Assembly: GCA_004794655.1 (NCBI GenBank)
Contig: SMMW01000214.1
Location: 502,001 to 566,000 of the forward strand
Source: Marisa cornuarietis
Taxonomy: Eukaryota > Mollusca > Gastropoda > Architaenioglossa > Ampullariidae
Direction of reading: 5' to 3'
DNA length: 64,000 bases
Positions 13,775 to 30,674 of the stretch are shown piece by piece. A program made the translations under genes and the position numbers. How positions within the stretch are numbered: the stretch's first letter is position 1; each line of letters opens with the position of its first letter. The notes beneath the pieces are model-generated. The model had not been told where the DNA came from, searched no databases, and saw nothing but the letters and a program-made list of their open reading frames with translations.

Positions 13775-13988
13775 AATCCCAAGGTCCAGACACCTGGACA
13801 GAAGCTGTAGCTTACATAGCACTTCACACACAAGCTGTGCCATGTGTTTCCTTAGAAACTGAATGTTGTAAAACTGTAATCAATAAATGAATCAACTGAG
13901 TAGAGTAAACTCTACATTACTAGTGCTCTACATCTACATTATTATTATTATTGTTACAAGTAGTATGTAGACTATATGTGGGGCTTGT

Positions 13989-15118
13989 GAACACACTGTC
14001 AGTCACAATACAAGTACTGTAGTATGTAGACTATATGGGTGAACACACTGTCAGTCACAATACAAGTACTGTAGTATGTAGACTATATGGGTGAACACAC
14101 TGTCAGTCACAATACAAGTACTGTAGTATGTAGACTATATGGGTGAACACACTGTCAGTCACAATACAAGTACTGTAGTATGTAGACTATATGGGTGAAC
14201 ACACTGTCAGTCACAATACAAGTACTGTAGTATGTAGACTATATGGGTGAACACACTGTCAGTCACAATACAAGTACTGTAGTATGTAGACTATATGTGT
14301 GAACACACTGTCAGTCACAATACAAGTACTGTAGTATGTAGACTATATGTGTGAACACACTGTCAGTCACAATACAAGTACTGTAGTATGTAGACTATAT
14401 GTGTGAACACACTGTCAGTCACAATACAAGTACTGTAGTATGTAGACTATATGTGGGGTGAACACACTGTCAGTCACAATACAAGTACTGTAGTATGTAG
14501 ACTATATGTGGGGCTTGTGAACACACTGTCAGTCACAATACAAGTACTGTAGTATGTAGACTATATGTGGGGTGAACACACTGTCAGTCACAATACAAGT
14601 ACTGTAGTATGTAGACTATATGTGTGAACACACTGTCAGTCACAATACAAGTACTGTAGTATGTAGACTATATGTGGGGTGAACACACTGTCAGTCACAA
14701 TACAAGTACTGTAGTATGTAGACTATATGTGTGAACACACTGTCAGTCACAATACAAGTACTGTAGTATGTAGACTATATGTGTGAACACACTGTCAGTC
14801 ACAATACAAGTACTGTAGTATGTAGACTATATGTGTGAACACACTGTCAGTCACAATACAAGTACTGTAGTATGTAGACTATATGTGGGGTGAACACACT
14901 GTCAGTCACAATACAAGTACTGTAGTATGTAGACTATATGTGGGGCTTGTGAACACACTGTCAGTCACAATACAAGTACTGTAGTATGTAGACTATATGT
15001 GGGGTGAACACACTGTCAGTCACAATACAAGTACTGTAGTATGTAGACTATATGTGTGAACACACTGTCAGTCACAATACAAGTACTGTAGTATGTAGAC
15101 TATATGTGGGGCTTGTGA
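13989..15118. repeat. 52-bp minisatellite, about 21 copies
   Basis: The unit begins GAACACACTGTCAGTCACAA and ends GTATGTAGACTATATGGGT or a GTGT/GGGG/GGGGCTTGT variant. It contains the near-palindrome TACAAGTACTGTA. It shares the 13-mer GTGTGAACACACT with the 10.6-12.2 kb array. Confidence 0.93.
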
Positions 15119-15479
15119 ACACTATACACACATGGTAAACATTTTTCCGTCATCAGTGTAAGAACAAGCAATTAACAAAGTATGTCTTGTGTGCATAAAA
15201 TCTATAAATACATATACATATATCTGACAGGCTAGGTAAGTAATAATATTTTGCACGACACTTAAGCCTTGTAGGGGAGAAAATTTAAAGAAATGTTTGA
15301 TAACATGCAATGCAATGACGACCTGATAACAACAATTAACAGCCTTATAACAGGAGGGACCGGCCGGCCACACAAAGTGCTGGCTGTCATTTCAGTCGTG
15401 GGGTCGTAGAGAAGGAAGTCGGGGCGGGGCCCAAGTGTCGCAAGTCGACCTTCCCCACCACCATGGAGCTGGTTCGTGA

Positions 15480-15489
15480 CCATTTATGG
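15480..15489. promoter_or_regulatory. CArG box upstream of actin gene 1
   Basis: CCATTTATGG is a perfect CC(A/T)6GG sequence, the serum response factor site typical of animal actin promoters. It lies about 250 bp before the ATG. I see no clear TATA box between it and the gene. One such match can occur by chance, so the call rests on its position. Confidence 0.5.
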
Positions 15490-15554
15490 GCACAGGGACA
15501 GGCGAGCAGCCTTCAGCCCGGAAAGTTTCTCACACGGCGCGATATCGTCACTAG

Positions 15555-18876
<3,322 letters not shown>

Positions 18877-20484
18877 ACATGTTGCAGGCAAACCCCTGAT
18901 AGACTCGTCTTCACTCAATCTGTTGCTCAAGTAGCTGACATTCCCCGTGCTCGCTCTCTCTCTCTATTTCTTGACCAAGAACTTCTACAACAACGATGAT
19001 CTCGCTGAAACTGCATCGAAGTTGTCATTGACTGTCAGCAACATGCGTGCACCTCATCAGATCAAACTCAAAGAGTTTATTTTGAGAACCTACTATTTAC
19101 GACTGGCTATGATTTGTATTGTTGCTGTCATGAGACTTTCATATCCGTGTCCATCCCTGGTTCTGACAGACATTCTGTGCGCTCACCCGTCAGGCGGCAC
19201 AAAGCAGCTGAAGTCTGAGTAAGTCAGCGCCCTCCACCTCCTCACTTGCTGACAATCGCGATGGGGAAATAATTTATGCTACATTCCAGACTTTTTACCA
19301 CTACAGTATCCCAGACACACTGGCAGCTGTACATCTTCTACAAATCTCCTTTTTTGTAGTGAATGAAAGAATCTTTTGTTAGCTGAACCAGTAAGTTAAC
19401 AATGAAGCTATGAAAACATGAACTATTTTGTTTGCGGTGTCGTGTGTGGGTGTGTGTGTGTGGGGGGCGGGTGTCGTGTGGGCGTGTGTGTGGGGGGGGG
19501 GGCGGGTGTCGTGTGGGCGTGTGTGTGTGCGGGTGTCCTGTGTGTGTGTGTGTGTGCGGGTGTCGTGTGGGCGTGTAAGGAGGAGCAAGGAGGCACACAA
19601 ACTGTCTCGTCTTCTCTCTTTAATTAAAAACTGTTTCCGATGACAAGCGCAGACGACATAATGTGCCCCAGCGGTCCTGGCCAGTCACAGCAGGGGACGG
19701 AATGACTTGCATGTCGACATGGTGATCTCCTAGACACTAGGTGTCCATTCAACCCTTTATTTCAGTTTGCACACCTCTCCCAGGGTTCAGCCCTTTGCCG
19801 TGCTCGGGGAGTTGGCATGTCTCGTGACCCCTGGAGGAACAGCCACCAAACGCCGGAAAGATCAAAGGCAGAAACCAGATGAAGTACAATCCCTGACTTC
19901 CTGGTTCTCCTGGCTGAAGGTTGAACACAACGTTAACAACCCTGTCCATTTAAAAAGATTGCATATTACACAAACACCGACCAAAACAAAACAAGTTACT
20001 GATGTGTGCGCTGACTTCTAGAGGCGACACGAGGACAGGAGAGATGACCACATACACAAACTGGCACTGGAATGTGTGCATCAATACCGAGACAAGTTCA
20101 CACCCGAGGGTAGATGCTACAACCTTGACATCCTCAGCACTAGTGGCAGCACCAAATCTGGATCAAGGAACAAAACCAGAGCAGGAAGTTCGGCTCAGGA
20201 AATATAAACACGACAAACAGGAAAACTATGTTGTTCTTGGAATGAGAACCAACACAATCCTAATCATTGCAATCACTCTAGAAAGATACTGAGAAATACT
20301 TAAGTGGGCGGAAACCTATCAACAGCACAGATGATGGTCAGAATGACAAGACAAGCGGTTGTAACATTTGAAGCTACCAGTCACAGTGAACAGGCAGATG
20401 AAGTAACGGGAAATAACACATTACCACACTCTGAGACCTGACAGTACTGACAGACACTAACACAAGGGTCAAGAAGATAACCAC
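18877..20484. other. 3' flank of actin gene 1 and spacer
   Basis: The first several hundred bases are presumably 3' UTR. TG/GGGG-rich sequence lies at 19440-19580. Weak open frames at 19767-20021 and 20002-20292 resemble nothing I know and look random. Confidence 0.45.
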
Positions 20485-20600
20485 ACACGTGCAGACAGAA
20501 GACTTGAGGAAGTACACGTGCAGACAGAAGACTTGAGGAAGTACACGTGCAGACAGAAGACTTGAGGAAGTACACGTGCAGACAGAAGACTTGAGGAAGT
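20485..20600. repeat. 29-bp minisatellite, 4 copies
   Basis: Units start ACACGTGCAGACAGAAGACT at 20485, 20514, 20543 and 20572. Confidence 0.9.
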
Positions 20601-20652
20601 AGGGTTGAGCGACTAACAATGTTAACGGGGAAAGACCGGTGGAACGGTGATG

Positions 20653-20687
20653 TATGGGGCGCCAAGAGGGGAATTTTCTCTACTTTC
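20653..20687 (+). repeat. Dispersed 35-bp motif, copy 2
   Basis: Differs from 9646-9680 at one position (CTCTACTTT for CTCAACTTT). As in copy 1, a short minisatellite lies just upstream. Confidence 0.6.
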
Positions 20688-20851
20688 TCTCTCTCTCTCT
20701 AGCTACAGAAGGCGTTCACAGAGCGACACACAAGTGTAGAGGATTTGTCGAGAGACATCAGACGGACACTAATCTCCCACCTGCCAGATCTTGACCTCAG
20801 GTGACCCTGTGACCCTGCTGCCAAACACCCATCGCCACGTACAAGAGAAAG

Positions 20852-21361
20852 CTAAAGGCCTATTCTCACCCTGCAATATACCGCACTAAAGGCCTATTCT
20901 CACCCTGCAATATACCGCACTAAAGGCCTATTCTCACCCTGCAATATACCGCACTAAAGGCCTATTCTCACCCTGCAATATACCGCACTAAAGGCCTATT
21001 CTCACCCTGCAATATACCGCACTAAAGGCCTATTCTCACCCTGCAATATACCGCACTAAAGGCCTATTCTCACCCTGCAATATACCGCACTAAAGGCCTA
21101 TTCTCACCCTGCAATATACCGCACTAAAGGCCTATTCTCACCCTGCAATATACCGCACTAAAGGCCTATTCTCACCCTGCAATATACCGCACTAAAGGCC
21201 TATTCTCACCCTGCAATATTCCGCACTAAAGGCCTATTCTCACCCTGCAATATACCGCACTAAAGGCCTATTCTCACCCTGCAATATACCGCACTAAAGG
21301 CCTATTCTCACCCTGCAATATTCCGCACTAAAGGCCTATTCTCACGCTGCAATATTCCGCA
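20852..21361. repeat. 34-bp array of transposon TIR units, 15 copies
   Basis: Units start CTAAAGGCCTATTCTCACCC at 20852 and every 34 bp, each followed by TGCAATATACCGCA. The last copies carry TTCCGC, and the final one CACGCTGC, which is closest to the opposite TIR. This suggests the array grew outward from the innermost, founding terminus. Confidence 0.9.
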
Positions 21362-21551
21362 CTTAGCAGGGTTAGCAGGCCCTGGTAGGACCTTTCCGAG
21401 TTTTTCACACGGCTGGGTGGGGGCTTTACATCGAGGTTTTCACGGAGAGGACGCGATTCTATTTTCTTGCAGAGCCTGACCTACATTACATGGCTGTAGC
21501 CAATCGGAATGCTTGAACACAGTCCGCTCCCTTTTACCTTCACATTAGAAA

Positions 21552-21790
21552 ATGGCGGTGTGGTCAGAGGAAATGTGTACGAGTATGTTTTGTATTTGGG
21601 AAAAGTACCTGTGTCTGTTCGACACTGCCAGTCCAGAGTATCTCAACCGAGATAAGGCCAAGAATGTCTGAATTGAAATTGCTCGTGCTCTGGGCAGCCT
21701 CCATCACATATAAAAGTTCTTCAAACGTTGCAGACGACATTCGCAAAAAGCGTCTGCATTCTCTTGAGTCTTCCGAAGATATTTCTTTTA
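21552..21790 (+). pseudogene. Broken MADF-domain reading frame
   Basis: From ATG 21552 the frame reads MAVWSEEMCTSMFCIWEKYL and then FDTASPEYLNRDKAKNV. It stops at TGA 21669-21671, resumes in frame as IEIARALG, and stops again. A +2 frame then gives NVADDIRKKRLHSLESSE. The order W..E, W.KY.CL.D, SPEY.NRDK, EIARALG, DDIRKK..SL is that of a MADF (Myb/SANT-like) DNA-binding domain of about 80 residues. Such genes accompany PIF/Harbinger transposases but also exist as host transcription regulators. At least two stops and one frameshift show it is dead. Its place between inverted repeats favours the transposon origin. Confidence 0.6.
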
Positions 21791-22087
21791 GAGGACATGA
21801 AAATAAGGCACCTTAGCGACTCCTTCGCGATACTCAGCCCCCACCCACATCTTTTTTTCTTCTTTTCTCTCTCCCTGCTTTATCAGACAATATTATTAGC
21901 AGTAGTATCTGATTGTCTGCCATTTTGTCGACTACCCACAATGCGCTGCGCGGATGACGTCACCTAGCAGGACTCTAGCGAGTGGCCTTGGTACGTGAGA
22001 GTAGAACGGTGTTGCAACGCTGCCTAGCAGGCAAAATCTTGCACGTGCAAACCCTGAAAACATTGCCGCGTGAGAACAGGCCTTTAA

Positions 22088-22292
22088 CCGTTCCTCTCGG
22101 CAGATGAACATCAAACCTGAAGTCATAAAACTGAAAACCAAAGACCCAGCACCAGATAAATAGGTGAGAGAGCTCTTCCCACCAGTGATCTTGGCTGTTC
22201 CTACAGGAGGTAGGAGCTAGCAATGATATAAACAGCGACTTTAAACACTCAATGTCCGGCTCAACATCCAGTACGTCTGCACTGCATCACTA
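22088..22292. other. Unique spacer between transposon and array
   Basis: About 200 bp of sequence with no recognisable feature. Confidence 0.4.
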
Positions 22293-23708
22293 GCATTACA
22301 CACAGCGTGAGGCCTCGTAGTAACATTACACACATCGTGAGGCCTCATAGTAACATTACACACAGCGTGAGGCCTCATAGTAACATTACACACAGGGTGA
22401 GGCCTCATACTAACATTACACACAGCGTGAGGCCTCGTAGTAACATTACACACAGCGTGAGGCCTCGTAGTAACATTACACACAGCGTGAGGCCTCGTAG
22501 TAACATTACACACAGCATGAGGCCTCATAGTAACATTACACACAGCGTGAGGCCTCGTAGTAACATTACACACAGCGTGAGGCCTCGTAGTAACATTACA
22601 CACATCGTGAGGCTTCATAGTAAAATTACACACAGCGTGAGGCCTCATACTAACATTGCACACAGCGTGAGGCCTCATACTAACATTACACACAGCATGA
22701 GGCCTCATACTAACATTACACACAGCGTGAGGCCTCATAGTAACATTACACACAGCGTGAGGCCTCATAGTAACATTACACACAGCTTGAGGCCTCATAC
22801 TAACGTTACACACAGCTTGAGGCCTCATAGTAACATTACACACAGCGTGAAGCCTCATAGTAACATTACACACAGCGTGAGGCCTCATAGTAACATTACA
22901 CAGCGTTAGGCCTCATACTAACGTTACACACAGCTTGAGGCCTCATAGTAGCATTACACACAGCATGAGGCCTCATAGTAACATTATACACAGCGTGAGG
23001 CCTCATAGTAACATTACACACAGCGTGAGGCCTCATAGTAACATTACACACAGCGCGAGGCCTCATAGTAACATTACACACAGCGTGAGGCCTCATAGTA
23101 ACATTGCACACAGCTTGAGGCCTCATACTAACGTTACACACAGCGTGAGACCTCATAGTAACATTGCACACAGCGTGAGGCCTCATACTAACATTACACA
23201 CAGCGTGAGGCCTCATAGTAACATTACACACAGCTTGAGCCCTCATACTAACATTACACACAGCTTGAGGCCTTATACTAACATTGCACACAGCTTGAGG
23301 CCTCATACTAACGTTACACACAGCTTGAGGCCTCATACTAACATTACACACAGCATGAGCCTCATAGTAACAGTACACACAGCGTGAGGCCTCATACTAA
23401 CATTACACACAGCGTGAGGCCTCATAGTAACACAGCTTGAGGCCTCATACTAACATTACACACAGCTTGAGGCCTCATACTAACATTACACACAGCGTGA
23501 GGCCTCATACTAACATTACACACAGTATGAGGTCTCATACTAACATTACACACAGCTTGAGGCCTCATACTAACATTACACACAGCTTGAGGCCTCATAC
23601 TAACATTACACACAGCTTGAGGCCTCATACTAACATTACACACAGCTTGAGGCCTCATACTAACATTACACACAGCTTGAGGCCTCATACTAACATTACA
23701 CACAGCTT
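22293..23708. repeat. 30-bp minisatellite, about 47 copies
   Basis: The unit is roughly CATTACACACAGCGTGAGGC followed by CTCATAGTAA; frequent variants have GCTTGAG, CATACTAA or CGTAGTAA. The core TGAGGCCTCA is a perfect 10-bp palindrome, extended to ATGAGGCCTCAT in GCATGAG copies. Long frames (RPHSNITHSV on +, AVCNVSMRPH on -) exist only because 30 is a multiple of three. Confidence 0.93.
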
Positions 23709-24692
23709 CCAACTTCCCTGATGTATCACTAACAATGTTGAGCCTGTGTACCACGCGTCTTGCCCACAAACATTTATTCCTAGCAAGACATTGCAGATAA
23801 AAATTCCTTGCAAAAGCAGTGTGAGCTACCCCTTCTTGCACCCGGACACATCTCTCCTTCCCCGCCAGACGCCAGTGTCCACACCCACACCGCACATAGC
23901 TTCTCCTTCCTCGCCATTCACACCTACAACACACACACACACACACACACCCTCCTTTCCCGCCATTCACACCACCACACACACACACACACACACACCT
24001 TCCCCGCCATACCCCAGCGTCCACACCCACACCGCCGCTAGACAAAGCGAGGTCACACGTGGGTCACTGTCTTCGCTTCAAGCTGCCACACGAGATCACA
24101 CAGATTGAAGTCGCATGTGTAGCCGAGCTTGTAACGGTCATAAAGATCGGATGACTGGCTGTGAACAGACACGGGGGGGGGGCAGCGGTAGTTGATGTGT
24201 GACCTGGAGCCCGTGACTTACTAACTGTTAGATGTTGGACTGCAGACTATACACCTCAGGGCATCTTTCACTCGACAAGTCTCACGGTTAAGGAGTCAAG
24301 GAGAAAGAGTAGGAACTACAAGCAGGTAACAACACGAGGTACCACAGACTCCCTCTTAGACAACACAACTGCCTTCATCGTCGTCACCAGGGACAGTTGC
24401 AGGTAAGATTTACAGGTGCTCATGCCCTGGCAACATACACACCAGTAGCTACATTGACTTCAGTGAGTACAATTCTCTGACAGTCACAGCAACAGTAGAG
24501 AGAGCGGATGTTGCACTGGGTTATCTCAGGCTGACACAACATCGCGGCCACTACAACTGATGACGTGTACGTCACGTGGAGGAGTTGCGGTGATGATTGG
24601 TTCTGCAGACAAACATCGTGTACCTGCGGCCAGAGTGAAATCTGCCATATCAACACATACCAACACTGAACACATCATCTCTCTCTCTCTCA

Positions 24693-24736
<44 letters not shown>

Positions 24737-25143
24737 TGACCAAGTTTTGGTAAAGCTGCGTGTAACGGTCACATGCTGATAAAGTCGAAACTTGTTTGTC
24801 AATACCAGACGACTGGGGCCCTTGGCAGCGACGATACTCCCACACTTCGCCCGACTTTAATCTGTTTTCAAGGTGATTCTACTTCTCCCTCTCCCCCCCC
24901 ACCCCCACGACAACCTCACCCTCCTTGACCTCTGACCTTTGTGATTGCGTATGGCGCCTTCTCCGCCTGGCGTCTGATTGAAATATCGGACAATAAACAT
25001 CCTCGCGACTTTTCGACTCCTGAGTCTCGGTCGCCAGCTCCGTCTGTAGCAACTACAACCATTCATTAAAACAAACATACAGAAATACATGCATACCTAC
25101 GTGCGTATACATTAACCTGCAAATTTATACATGCATACATACT
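23709..25143. other. Spacer with CA tracts
   Basis: Short CA tracts at about 23930-23950 and 23974-23997, a poly-G run at about 24173-24182 and a CT/CA tract at 24678-24732. No gene is recognised. Confidence 0.45.
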
Positions 25144-26560
25144 GCACGGCCCCAGCCAGCTATAAGGCTACATCACTATATATCACTATATCACGGTAAG
25201 ACAGCCAGTAACTAAGGCTATATCACAATATATCACTATAGCACGGCAAGACAGCCATGCAGTAACTAAGACTATATCACTATATATCACGACAAGACAG
25301 CCAGTAACTAAGGCTATATCACTATATATCACTATATATCACTATATCACGACAAGACAGCCAGTAACTAAGGCTTTATCACAATATATCACTATATCGC
25401 GGTAAGACAGCCAGTAACTAAGGCTATATCACCATATCACGGTAAGACAGCCAGTAACTAAGGCTATATCACTATATATCACTATATCACGACAAGACAG
25501 CCAGTAACTAAGGCTATATCACTATATATCACTATATATCACTATATCACGACAAGACAGCCAGTAACTAAGGCTATATCACTATATATCACTATATCAC
25601 GGTAAGACAGCCAGTAACTAAGGCTTTATCACTATATATCACTATATCACGGTAAGACAGCCAGTAACTAAGGCTTTATCACTATATCACGGTAAGACAG
25701 CCAGTAACTAAGGCTATATCACCATATCACGGTAAGACAGCCAGTAACTAAGGCTATATCACTATATATCACTATATCACGACAAGACAGCCAGTAACTA
25801 AGGCTATATCACCATATCACGGTAAGACAGCCAGTAACTAAGGCTATATCACTATATATCACTATATCACGACAAGACAGCCAGTAACTAAGGCTATATC
25901 ACCATATCACGGTAAGACAGCCAGTAACTAAGGCTATATCACTATATATCACTATATCACGACAAGACAGCCAGCAACTAAGGCTATATCACTATATATC
26001 ACGGCAAGACAGCCATGCAGTAACTAAGACTATATCACTATATATCACGCAAGACACCCAGTAACTAAGGCTATATCACTATATATCACTATATCACGAC
26101 AAGACAGCCAGCAACTAAGGCTATATCACTATATAGCACTATAGCACGGTAAGACAGCCAGCAGCTATAAGGCTATATCACTATATATCACGGCAAGACA
26201 GCCAGTAACTAAGACTATATCACTATATATCACGCAAGACAGCCAGTAACTAAGGCTATATCACTATATCACGACAAGACAGCCAGCAACTAAGGCTATA
26301 TCACTATATATCACTATATCACGGTAAGAAAGCCAGCAGCTATAAGGCTATATCACTATATATCACGGCAAGACAGCCATGCAGTAACTAAGACTATATC
26401 ACTATATATCACGCAAGACACCCAGTAACTAAGGCTATATCACTATATCACGACAAGACAGCCAGCAACTAAGGCTATATCACTATATATCACTATATAT
26501 CACGGTAAGACAGCCAGCAGCTATAAGGCTATATCACTATATATCACGGCAAGACAGCCA
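25144..26560. repeat. Satellite array built from a retroposon tail (left locus)
   Basis: Irregular units combine CAGCCAGTAACTAAGGC with one to three TATATCAC blocks and GACAAGA or GGTAAGA; the shortest full unit is about 32 bp. On the - strand the core reads GTGATATAGCC, TTAGTTGCTGGC, as in the 3' end of the LINE at 54573-54611. The right boundary, CAGCCAGCCCTGT, runs into a tRNA-like SINE head. The same boundary phrase ends the larger array at 47035. Confidence 0.85.
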
Positions 26561-26690
26561 GCCCTGTAAACAGGCGCCACATGCAGAGAAAGAACAGCGT
26601 GCCCGAGACGAGAGCTGAACCGAGGACAGACAACCTTCACCGTATTGGTGACAGGCGATAACCGTTGCGCCAGCGGGCTGCCCTGACTGG
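26561..26690 (-). mobile_element. tRNA-derived SINE head and body
   Basis: On the - strand, TGGCGCAACGG (26662-26672) matches the Pol III A box. GGTTCAGCTCTC (26610-26621), about 40 bp further on, is close to the B box. The body then leads into CTGGCTGTCTTGCCGTGATA, the start of the tail array. The A-to-B spacing and order fit a tRNA-derived SINE, transcribed leftward. The parent tRNA and SINE family cannot be named from sequence alone. Confidence 0.5.
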
Positions 26691-26910
26691 CGGGGTGGGG
26701 GGTGGGGATCAGGTCTGCGGAGGTTTCTCCAGCTACTTCGCTTTCCTCACACGTTCCGGGTTGTTACTTCAAATGGGCGATGTTTTGTGACCAGAAATAA
26801 ACCATAAAAACTGTATATGTGTTGTTGACAAGTATATTTATCACATTGACTCAAATAACTTTTTTCCCATTTATATCAGTTAGTGGAGTCGTTATCATGG
26901 CGCTTATACA

Positions 26911-27153
26911 ACATATACAGCCACAGTGAATGAAGTACAAAGACTGAGTGAGAGTGAATGGAGTGTGATAACATATACAGCCACAGTGAATGAGTAACAA
27001 AGACAATGAGAGTGAATGGAGTGTGATAAACAACATATACAGCCACAGTGAATGAGTAACAAAGACAATGAGAGTGAATGGAGTGTGATAAACAACATAT
27101 ACAGCCACAGTGAATGAAGTACAAAGACAATGAGAGTGAATGAGGTATGATGA
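26911..27153. repeat. 60-62 bp tandem repeat, 4 copies
   Basis: Units start ACATATACAGCCACAGTGAA at 26911, 26971, 27033 and 27095. A CA tract follows at 27157-27181. Confidence 0.88.
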
Positions 27154-27654
27154 ACAACACACACACAGACACACACACACACAGAAAGCGACACGTTGGC
27201 ACGGTGAGAGTGATTAACCTCCTAAATGGACACCACGTACGACTACTCAACTCTACATCTGAAGCTATGGGTACAAACAGTCAGTTACATGTAGACTACA
27301 CACGTACATTGATATCAATGATATCTGTGAACAACAGGCCGCCATATCTGTCGACAAGATGCTGCACATTCATAGTTGATAACAGGTTGCACATTTATAT
27401 CTGTGGACAGACGGTTGCACACCAGGCTGCACAGTTAAAGGGACAAAAGGCTGAACACTCATATTTGATAACAGGCTGCGCTTTATCGGTAGACAAAATG
27501 CTGCACTTCCATGTTTGATAACAGGCCGCACATTCGTCACGTGGACAAGATGCCGCACGTTAATATCTGTGAGAGACAACTGCGGGTAGCTAGCTACACC
27601 TGTGACCCTGTGTGCGATGCCACATTGAGATGTCGAGGCCTTCATGAAGGTTTG

Positions 27655-27687
<33 letters not shown>

Positions 27688-28088
27688 GAGACAACCACCG
27701 CCACCCACGTGCAAGTGCATGCACTGATGCGACACGCAAACAGAGGACTAGACAAGGCGACGGTTGAAGCTACCCTAACCGTGAAAGTGGTGGACACAAG
27801 ATTTCTGCTGAAAGTGCCGGGTGTCAACAGTGGAAACTGTCCAAACTCTCCACAAACCAGAGAAACGTGTTGTGGCCGCGCGTGCCTGTCAGCCATGATA
27901 ACCTTACGACGCGCAGTACACACGCCGCAGACTTATTTCAGGCGCGTAAGTGGGTGGGTGGGTGGGTGGGTACTCGGGTATGTGAACGAGGACGAGGGGA
28001 ATTTGCTAGGCTGGCAGTAAGGCTGCCAAATACGGAGCTTATCAAAGTAAGGCTTGCTGACCAGACTGCCTGCAGTGTCCATCTTTGG
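27154..28088. other. Spacer with degenerate short repeat
   Basis: 27350-27560 has a loose repeat of about 35 bp (phrases like TTGATAACAGG.TGCACATT and GACAAGATGC.GCAC). Short CA tracts occur at about 27656-27688, and a GTGG(GTGG)n run at 27950-27970. No gene is recognised. Confidence 0.45.
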
Positions 28089-28175
28089 CAGGCTGTAGTA
28101 GCGATGTGAGGGCGATGACAGGCTGTAGGAGCGATGTGAGGGCGATGACAGGCTGTAGGAGCGATGGGGGCGAGG
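28089..28175. repeat. 30-bp tandem repeat, 3 copies
   Basis: CAGGCTGTAGTAGCGATGTG and close variants begin at 28089, 28119 and 28149. Confidence 0.85.
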
Positions 28176-28352
28176 ACACGCTGTAGGTCAAGTGATCCGA
28201 GTTCAAGGGTGGGGGGGGGGCAAGAGAGGGGGAACGTCTTTCCGCCGCCGAGAAAGAGAGAGAAGGAGTTTGGAGAGGGCAACACAACAGTCGGCGAGGG
28301 GCGAGCGGGGCGAGGGGCGAGCCGGTGGCCGTGACGTGAGTGACGGGACAAG

Positions 28353-28362
28353 CCCCGCCCCC
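28353..28362. promoter_or_regulatory. GC box in CpG-rich promoter region of actin gene 2
   Basis: CCCCGCCCCC is an Sp1-type GC box. It lies in a CpG-rich stretch (about 28230-28400) some 320 bp before the actin gene 2 start and upstream of the two CArG boxes. Confidence 0.4.
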
Positions 28363-28431
28363 GTCGCGCGGGTCGTCGTCGTCTCGCATGGAAAGTAACG
28401 TCGCAGTATGCGCAGCCGCAAGACGAGCACA

Positions 28432-28441
28432 CCATATATGG
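28432..28441. promoter_or_regulatory. CArG box 1 of actin gene 2
   Basis: CCATATATGG is a perfect, palindromic SRF site about 240 bp before the ATG. It is one of an identical pair. Confidence 0.75.
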
Positions 28442-28503
28442 GCATGTTCACTCTACCAACGCCGCTTTTCTAGGAAAAGTGCTGAATGGCGCCTCACGGG
28501 TGA

Positions 28504-28513
28504 CCATATATGG
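28504..28513. promoter_or_regulatory. CArG box 2 of actin gene 2
   Basis: A second perfect CCATATATGG, 72 bp after the first. A weak TATA-like CATATAG follows at about 28567, so transcription may start near 28595. Paired CArG boxes just upstream of a TATA region are the classical animal actin promoter layout. Confidence 0.75.
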
Positions 28514-28573
28514 AAGTAAAGCGCCTGAGTCACAGGAGGCTGATGGGTGCAGTGTGTCTGGCGGTTCATATAG

Positions 28574-30674
<2,101 letters not shown>

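Larger units (their letters stand above)
20852..22087 (+). mobile_element. Decayed TIR transposon (PIF/Harbinger-like) with expanded left end
   Basis: The left end reads TAAAGGCCTATTCTCACGC (innermost copy at about 21328). The right end, read on the opposite strand from 22087, is TAAAGGCCTGTTCTCACGC. About 27 of 30 positions match in inverted orientation, so these are terminal inverted repeats. The left one has been amplified into a 34-bp array. The interior has a broken MADF-domain frame (21552-21790), the kind of accessory DNA-binding gene carried by PIF/Harbinger transposons. No transposase frame is visible, so the copy is non-autonomous. The array hides the left target-site duplication, so the superfamily call is inference from the MADF relic and TIR form. 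Confidence 0.55.

Noticed and set aside
22293..23708. CRISPR-like regular repeat array
   Set aside because: There are no unique spacers: the units are head-to-tail with variation throughout, and the DNA is animal.
22307..23721. Long open frames with 10-residue repeats on both strands (also at 8.5, 10.6-12.2, 34.6-35.2, 42-47 and 50.7-51.2 kb)
   Set aside because: They come from tandem units of 30 or 51 bp, or from units without stops. They are open in several frames on both strands and lack any non-repeat coding flank.
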